A stretch of DNA of 31,831 nt from a virus: the IMG/VR virus record IMGVR_UViG_3300042870_000762, positions 1 through 31,831 of that record; one strand, given 5' to 3'. Shown one piece after another: positions 27,161 through 31,831 of the stretch (within the stretch, counting starts at the first letter, position 1; every line of letters starts with the position of its first letter). The notes below the pieces were generated by a model. That model searched no databases and had not been told where the DNA came from. It was given only the letters and a program-made list of their open reading frames with translations. The translations under genes were made by a program, and so were the position numbers.

Positions 27161-27172
27161 GTTCATTAAGAA

Positions 27173-27177
27173 AAGGA
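27173..27177 (+). promoter_or_regulatory. Ribosome binding site deciding the GTG start of gp55
   Basis: AAGGA lies 6 bases before GTG at 27184. The overlapping ATG at 27182 is in another frame and hits a stop after seven codons. Upstream codons in the gp55 frame offer no ATG, so GTG is the start. Confidence 0.75.
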
Positions 27178-27183
27178 AATAAT

Positions 27184-28077
27184 GTGGCTGGTCCTAAAAA
27201 AATAAATTACCTCAACAATAAAGATATCTTAAAAGAAATCCACACAAGTAAAAATTCATATTGCTCATTTGTAGATCCGGAGTATCATCGATATGATTTG
27301 ATTATTGATAAGCCGGATAGCGACATCATTACTTCATTAACTTATGCAGCAAAACCCGCACAGATTAAAGCAGCTAAAGAAGTTCGTGCTACCCGACTAT
27401 CTATTGATGCAGGCGAAAAGCTTGATCCAAAAAAGATACCTACTACAGATTTAATCTTTAGAGTTATGACTTGGGATCATGTACCCGTAGCACAAAAACA
27501 ACCTAGAAAGACAGTGAAGAAGAAAACTGCTAAGGACATTTTTGTATTCGAAGACGATGACGGTACCGACTTCAGTGATCTAGAAGACAAGATAACTAAA
27601 GCAGAAGTAGAAGACATGGTTCATGTGAAAGTGAACTTTCCGCCTTTTCAACATTACAAGTTAGATGAAAATAACAATTGGATTTGTGTAGGCAAAAGTC
27701 ACTGGGTAGGTGGCATGGAAAACGGTCATTTTGAAAAAGAACAAGGAAACATCACTAACAAACTAGCTCGTATGTACATGATGCTTTGTGAAAAGTATGC
27801 TATGAAGTTTAACTGGCGCGGCTATACTTACAATGACGAAATGAAGGCTAGTGCTATTCTACAGTTGACTTATGTTGGATTACGATTCAATGAGGCAAAG
27901 AGTGCTAACCCATTCGCATACTATACCGCTGCTATTACCAATAGCTTTTGTCGTGTATTGAACACAGAAAAGCGTAGTCAGAACATTCGTGATGATATCT
28001 TAGAAATGAACGGACTAAACCCAAGTATGACTCGCCAAATGAGTGGGTCAAAGATAGGGCACGGACTTAAACAATAA
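27184..28077 (+). CDS. gp55: Late-transcription sigma factor, T4 gp55-like
   Basis: 297 residues against 185 in T4, with a GTG start. gp55 binds host RNA polymerase core and recognises the late promoter box. The first residues, KINYLNNKDILKEI, match T4 KYNYVNNKELLQAI. The core at 188-265 matches T4 helix by helix: LARMYMMLCEKYAMKFNWRG, the YTYNDEM segment, then NPFAYYTAAITNSF and LNTEKR. Between them is an insertion of roughly 150 residues with a basic stretch (107-117, QPRKTVKKKTA) and an acidic-hydrophobic stretch (119-135, IFVFEDDDGTDFSDLED). The C-terminus is short (about 30 residues after the core) and lacks the hydrophobic-acidic sliding-clamp motif that ends T4 gp55. It is divergent from the baseplate operon whose promoters it should serve. 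Confidence 0.88.
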   Translation: MAGPKKINYLNNKDILKEIHTSKNSYCSFVDPEYHRYDLIIDKPDSDIITSLTYAAKPAQIKAAKEVRATRLSIDAGEKLDPKKIPTTDLIFRVMTWDHVPVAQKQPRKTVKKKTAKDIFVFEDDDGTDFSDLEDKITKAEVEDMVHVKVNFPPFQHYKLDENNNWICVGKSHWVGGMENGHFEKEQGNITNKLARMYMMLCEKYAMKFNWRGYTYNDEMKASAILQLTYVGLRFNEAKSANPFAYYTAAITNSFCRVLNTEKRSQNIRDDILEMNGLNPSMTRQMSGSKIGHGLKQ

Positions 28078-28091
28078 GGTAACCAGTTTTG

Positions 28092-28120
28092 TTGCATTTC
28101 ACTCTTAAAGGTACTATAGT
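28092..28120 (+). promoter_or_regulatory. Sigma70-like promoter for gp47-gp46
   Basis: TTGCAT, a 17-base spacer, then TATAGT (5 of 6 to TATAAT), in the 49-base gap after gp55. The layout GTTGCA-N18-TATA(C/G)T is the same as before gp55. The expected transcript start, 6-7 bases after the -10 box, would fall at or next to the gp47 ATG, leaving little or no leader. Confidence 0.45.
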
Positions 28121-28126
28121 CAAAAT

Positions 28127-29143
28127 ATGACAAATCTATTCAAGAAGGCAGCAGTCTTTACTGATATTCACTTCGGACTAAAATCAAATAGTTTACAACA
28201 TAACCAAGACTGTTTGGATTTTGTTGAATGGTTTATTAGTAAAGCAAAAGAAGAAGGATGTGAAACCTGTTTGTTCTTAGGTGATTGGAATCACCATAGA
28301 GCAAGTATCAACATTCACACGCTACAGTATGGACTTAGGGCGCTAGAAAAACTCAATGACGCATTTGAAAAAACATATTTTATCCCAGGTAATCATGATC
28401 TTTATTACCGTGATCGCCGCGATGTACATAGTGTTGAGTGGGCTAACCATTTACCTAATGTAGTAATTGTCAATGACTGGTTCAGTGAAGGCAATGTAGT
28501 TATTGCGCCGTGGTTAATCGGCGATGACTACAAGAAGCTAGCAAAGATGGGCGGCAAGTATCTATTCAGCCATCTTGAACTTCCTAACTTCTACATGAAC
28601 GCAATGGTTCAGATGCCCGATCACGGTGAACTAAACGACCAACATGTTACTGGATTCGAAAAGGTGTTCAGTGGACACTTTCATAAGCGTCAGGCTCGCA
28701 ATAACATTTGGTATATCGGCAACGCTTTCCCTCACAACTATGCAGACGCAGGTGATGACGCTCGTGGCATGATGATTCTAGAGTGGGACCAAGAACCAGA
28801 GTTTCACGCTTGGCCTAATCAGCCTAAGTTTCGGGTATACAAGCTTAGTGATATCCTAGATAACCCAGAGGGCTTGCTACTTCCTAAGACATATGTTAGA
28901 GTGCATCTTGATATTGATATTTCGTATGAAGAAGCAAATTACATCCGTGAAACACTTATCCCTAAACATGAGTTAAGAGAAATGACACTTATTCCCATGA
29001 AGCTTGATACTGTTGGACAAGACTTAGCCCCGGGCGAGTTGAAGTTTGAAAGTGTTGACCAAATCGTTATCGACCAAATCACTTCAATCGAAAGTGACTT
29101 TTATGATAACAAAATGTTGTTAGAGATTTACCGTAACCTATGA
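28127..29143 (+). CDS. gp47: Recombination endonuclease subunit, T4 gp47-like (SbcD/Mre11 family)
   Basis: 338 residues, the same size class as T4 gp47. It is the metal-dependent nuclease that, with gp46, resects DNA ends for recombination-dependent replication and host DNA breakdown. All metallophosphoesterase motifs are present: D13-x-H15 (FTDIHFGLKSN), G52-D53 with H56/H57 (LGDWNHHRASI), G88-N-H-D91 (PGNHDLYYRD), S148-H149-L-E and G183-H184-F-H186 (SGHFHKRQ). The C-terminal part is the family's capping and gp46-binding region. No close ribosome binding site is seen; AAAGG is 15 bases upstream. The ATG is chosen because it precedes the first motif by the usual short distance. The gene overlaps gp46 by four bases (ATGA). 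Confidence 0.93.
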   Translation: MTNLFKKAAVFTDIHFGLKSNSLQHNQDCLDFVEWFISKAKEEGCETCLFLGDWNHHRASINIHTLQYGLRALEKLNDAFEKTYFIPGNHDLYYRDRRDVHSVEWANHLPNVVIVNDWFSEGNVVIAPWLIGDDYKKLAKMGGKYLFSHLELPNFYMNAMVQMPDHGELNDQHVTGFEKVFSGHFHKRQARNNIWYIGNAFPHNYADAGDDARGMMILEWDQEPEFHAWPNQPKFRVYKLSDILDNPEGLLLPKTYVRVHLDIDISYEEANYIRETLIPKHELREMTLIPMKLDTVGQDLAPGELKFESVDQIVIDQITSIESDFYDNKMLLEIYRNL

Positions 29144-31218
29144 GTATTGTACTTAAGAATATCACGCTTCGCAACTTTCTTAGTATCGGCGCAGTAACAC
29201 AAGCAGTTAACTTTGATAGCAAAGAACTTACGCTTATTCTTGGTGAGAACCTAGACTTAGGTGGTGATGGTGCTAGAAATGGTACTGGTAAGACAACCCT
29301 TATTCAGGGTCTTACCTATGTACTATATGGTAATCCAATCAATCAGATTCGCAAGGACAACTTGATTAACCGCACGAACGGCAAGGGTATGATGGTTACT
29401 CTTGAATATAGTTCAGGCGGAGTTGAGTATAAGATTGAGCGTGGTCGCAGACCAAATATTCTCAAATTCTATATCAACGGAGAAGAACAGAAGGACGATG
29501 CCGCAGATAGTGCCCAGGGAGAGAACAAAGATACGCAAAGGGAAATCGAGCGTACTCTGGGTATGACTGCTGATATGTTCAAGCATATTGTTGCGTTGAA
29601 CACTTATTCTGCTCCATTCTTGTCATTGCCGTCCGGCGATCAAAGAAAGATTATTGAACAGCTTCTTGGTATCACCTTGCTTTCTGAAAAGGCTGATTTA
29701 ATCAAAGAAAAGATTCGCATTAACAAGGACTCTATCCAGCAAGAAGAATTCAAAGTCAAAGCAGTTGAAGAGGCTAACAAGCGGGTTCAAGAACAGATTG
29801 ATGCACTAAAGCGCCGTCAAAATCTTTGGCAGAAGCAACATGACGAAGCACTTTCTAAGTTAGTTGCTGACTATGATGAACTTAGTAAGATTGATATTGA
29901 AAAAGAACTGCTTGCACATAAGGATTTAGCCGTCTATAATGAAAAGAAAAAGCAGCTAGAACAATACCAAGCTATTCTTGCAAGGCAAACTGCATGGTTG
30001 CAAAAGCGTGACAGTGATATTGCAACACTTCAAAAACAATATGATACATTAAGCCATATCAATATTGATGATGAGTTGAGGGCGCACTATGACCTCAAGA
30101 TATATAATGCTGCCAAACTTGAGCTTGAAAGCTTAGACAAGACAATTAAAGCACTTGAAGCTTCTTTAAAGAAGGATCAATCACTTGTTACTAAGCTTCA
30201 GGAAGAAATCAAGACGCTTGAAGAAAACAAGTGTTATGCTTGTGGTCAAGATTTCCATGACGAAAATCATGCCTCAGTAATTAACAACAAGCGTGACTTG
30301 TTGACTATTTCTGAAGGTGAGCTTGCCCAAACCCAAAACGATTTAGAAAAAAATAAAAATTCAATTTATGTTTTGGGCGACAAGCCAGTTACGCATTATG
30401 CAACTGAAACAGAAGCAATCAAGCATAGTTCAGAACTTGAGCGCATTCAACAACAGATTGCAACTAAAAATACTGAGGAAGATCCTTACAGTGACCAGTT
30501 GATTGGTAACAACATTGTACTTCCTGTTATGCCAGTTACCATATATGATAATGAATCAGAAGCGGTTGAACATCGCACTATCGTTGCTAACTTAGAGAAA
30601 TCAATCGCAACTAAAGCAGAAGAATCTGATCCATACAGTGAGCAAATCGCTGATATGGAAAAGCAAGCTCTGCAAGAAATCAGCTTCGACAAAATTAACG
30701 AACTCTCTAAGTTAGGGGAGCATTACAAGTTCCTACAAGACTTGCTCACAAGTAAAGACTCATTCGTTCGTAAGAAGATCATCGATCAGAACTTAAGTTA
30801 TCTAAATAGTAGGTTGACAAACTATCTTGATAAGATTGGTTTGCCGCACACAGTCGTTTTCAAAAATGACTTGTCGGTTGAAATTACTGAACTTGGTCGT
30901 GAGTTAGACTTTGATAACTTGTCACGAGGTGAGCGGAACCGACTAATACTTGGCCTTTCATTTGCGTTTAGAGACGTTTGGGAGAACCTGTACTATCCTA
31001 TCAACACCATCTTTATTGATGAGTTGATTGATAGTGGTATGGATACAGTTGGAGTTGAGAACAGCATGGCTATTCTCAAGGATATGTCTCGTCGCCGTAA
31101 TAAATCTATTTGGCTTGTCAGTCACCGAGAAGAACTAGCCGGACGAGTTCCGCAAGTGTTGAAGGTTGTGAAAGAAAATGGGTTCACAAGTTACAATACG
31201 ACAACAGATATTGAATAA
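29140..31218 (+). CDS. gp46: Recombination endonuclease ATPase subunit, T4 gp46-like (SbcC/Rad50 family)
   Basis: 692 residues against 560 in T4. It is an SMC-type ATPase that clamps DNA and powers the gp47 nuclease. Walker A is A45-R-N-G-T-G-K51-T-T, with Ala where Rad50 usually has Gly. The zinc hook is C365-Y-A-C368, the signature motif is LSRGERNRL in the C-terminal lobe, and Walker B is TIFIDELIDSGMD followed by a switch-type V-S-H. The extra length lies in the coiled coil, which is internally duplicated on both sides of the hook: 245-300 against 301-356 (56 residues apart) and 417-465 against 466-514 (49 residues apart). The start overlaps the gp47 stop as ATGA, implying translational coupling and matched amounts of the two subunits. 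Confidence 0.93.
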   Translation: MSIVLKNITLRNFLSIGAVTQAVNFDSKELTLILGENLDLGGDGARNGTGKTTLIQGLTYVLYGNPINQIRKDNLINRTNGKGMMVTLEYSSGGVEYKIERGRRPNILKFYINGEEQKDDAADSAQGENKDTQREIERTLGMTADMFKHIVALNTYSAPFLSLPSGDQRKIIEQLLGITLLSEKADLIKEKIRINKDSIQQEEFKVKAVEEANKRVQEQIDALKRRQNLWQKQHDEALSKLVADYDELSKIDIEKELLAHKDLAVYNEKKKQLEQYQAILARQTAWLQKRDSDIATLQKQYDTLSHINIDDELRAHYDLKIYNAAKLELESLDKTIKALEASLKKDQSLVTKLQEEIKTLEENKCYACGQDFHDENHASVINNKRDLLTISEGELAQTQNDLEKNKNSIYVLGDKPVTHYATETEAIKHSSELERIQQQIATKNTEEDPYSDQLIGNNIVLPVMPVTIYDNESEAVEHRTIVANLEKSIATKAEESDPYSEQIADMEKQALQEISFDKINELSKLGEHYKFLQDLLTSKDSFVRKKIIDQNLSYLNSRLTNYLDKIGLPHTVVFKNDLSVEITELGRELDFDNLSRGERNRLILGLSFAFRDVWENLYYPINTIFIDELIDSGMDTVGVENSMAILKDMSRRRNKSIWLVSHREELAGRVPQVLKVVKENGFTSYNTTTDIE

Positions 31219-31256
31219 AAATATTACGGACACCGTACAGAAAGATAAGATAGTAT

Positions 31257-31811
31257 ATGCCCTCACCAAGTAAAAACAAAGGTTCAAGCTTCGAAAGAGA
31301 AGTTGCTAATTTTCTAAGCAGCTTATATGACGAAAGCTTTATTCGTGCGCCCGGCTCCGGTGCGTATGTGGGCGGCAAAAATCAAGTTAGAAAACAATAT
31401 CTAGACGAAGGGCAGATTCGCTCTTTCAAGGGAGATATTGTCCCTGGACAAAGTTTCGCAAAGTTTAACGCGGAATGTAAAAGTTACAAGGACTTCCCAT
31501 TTCATCAGCTATACACCGGTGAGTGCAAAGTTCTTGAAGGTTGGATTGAGCAGATGATGGATGTTGCCGAAGATGATGACTTAAACATCTTGTTCATGAA
31601 GTTCAACCGCAAAGGTAAATTTGTAGTAGTGCAGTCTGATAAGAAGACTTGGGTTACTGATCAATTTACATACTATACCTCTAAGGCGCATGGTGATTGG
31701 ATCATAATAGAATTCAATCATTTTTTCAAATTCAACAAAGACCTTCTTAAAATGTACTCTGGCCCAAATGACCCTAAGTCAACCTCAGCTTCAGACACTA
31801 TTCCCGAATAA
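31257..31811 (+). CDS. PD-(D/E)XK nuclease, possibly a Holliday-junction-resolvase-like enzyme
   Basis: 184 residues. The N-terminal part has the order of PD-(D/E)XK nucleases of the archaeal Hjc type: a helix with Glu (KGSSFEREVANFLSSL, E13), a Gly-rich segment (APGSGAYVGG), an acidic residue after a strand (KGD60IVPG), and the E73-C-K75 strand (NAECKSYKDF), followed by a helix (VLEGWIEQM). The C-terminal 50 residues are rich in aromatic and Lys residues, possibly for DNA contact. It lies 38 bases after gp46, consistent with a recombination role, but a different endonuclease function is possible. The ribosome binding site is weak. The ATG at 31257 is the only plausible start before the first motif. 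Confidence 0.7.
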   Translation: MPSPSKNKGSSFEREVANFLSSLYDESFIRAPGSGAYVGGKNQVRKQYLDEGQIRSFKGDIVPGQSFAKFNAECKSYKDFPFHQLYTGECKVLEGWIEQMMDVAEDDDLNILFMKFNRKGKFVVVQSDKKTWVTDQFTYYTSKAHGDWIIIEFNHFFKFNKDLLKMYSGPNDPKSTSASDTIPE

Positions 31812-31831
31812 GTTTACAGAACCCTACATTG

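Noticed and set aside
27182-27205. ATG at 27182 as the start of the late sigma gene
   Set aside because: It is out of frame and reaches a stop after seven codons. The GTG two bases later gives the conserved N-terminus.
31220-31240. Small inverted repeat TACGG-ACA-CCGTA after gp46 as a terminator
   Set aside because: The stem is only 5 bp and no U-run follows.
1-31831. tRNA genes, CRISPR arrays, insertion sequences or integrase sites
   Set aside because: No cloverleaf-like sequence, regularly spaced direct repeats, transposase or integrase coding was noticed on reading. A tRNA scan would settle the first.

Overview
The window is part of a T4-like contractile-tailed bacteriophage (myovirus) genome. 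It carries a run of baseplate genes whose products resemble T4 gp53, gp5, gp25 and gp6, and a divergent block resembling T4 gp55 (late sigma factor), gp47 and gp46 (the Mre11/Rad50-type recombination nuclease). Several proteins are longer than in T4 and match my memory of marine T4-like phages (cyanophages, pelagiphages), so an aquatic source is likely. The host cannot be named. The DNA is AT-rich by eye, densely packed, and has no tRNA, rRNA, CRISPR or insertion sequence that I could see.

Minus strand, read from about 27.1 kb leftwards. A late-type promoter (GATAAATACT) at 27089-27098 precedes a LysM-containing baseplate/tail-tube protein. Next come a gp53-like wedge protein, a 962-residue putative hub protein, a 1370-residue gp5-like central spike with no visible lysozyme domain and a long Ala/Gly/Ser-rich tail, gp25, and an enlarged gp6. 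A second copy of GATAAATACT precedes gp6. Everything from 14474 to the left edge is one open frame of at least 4824 codons, a giant virion protein whose C-terminus lies outside the window. It contains FG-GAP/propeller-like repeats, a possible carbohydrate-binding module, and a run of repeated 'YYV' modules at the left edge. Genes in this operon are 8-55 bases apart or overlap.

Divergent control region, 27057-27183 (127 bases). This is the only sizeable intergenic stretch. It holds the leftward late promoter and a rightward sigma70-like promoter, which is overlaid by a perfect 10-bp inverted repeat that could be an operator.

Plus strand, 27184 to the right edge: gp55 (GTG start), gp47 and gp46 (4-base overlap), then a small PD-(D/E)XK nuclease that may act as a resolvase. 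By analogy with T4, gp46/47 process DNA ends for recombination-dependent replication, and gp55 directs host RNA polymerase to late promoters such as the GATAAATA boxes in front of the baseplate genes. The window therefore appears to hold both the late sigma factor and its likely target sites.

Apart from the control region there is no gene-free stretch above 60 bases. The most unusual items are the giant modular tail protein, the lysozyme-less spike with its long low-complexity tail, the heptad-length duplications on both arms of the gp46 coiled coil, and the rearranged gp55.
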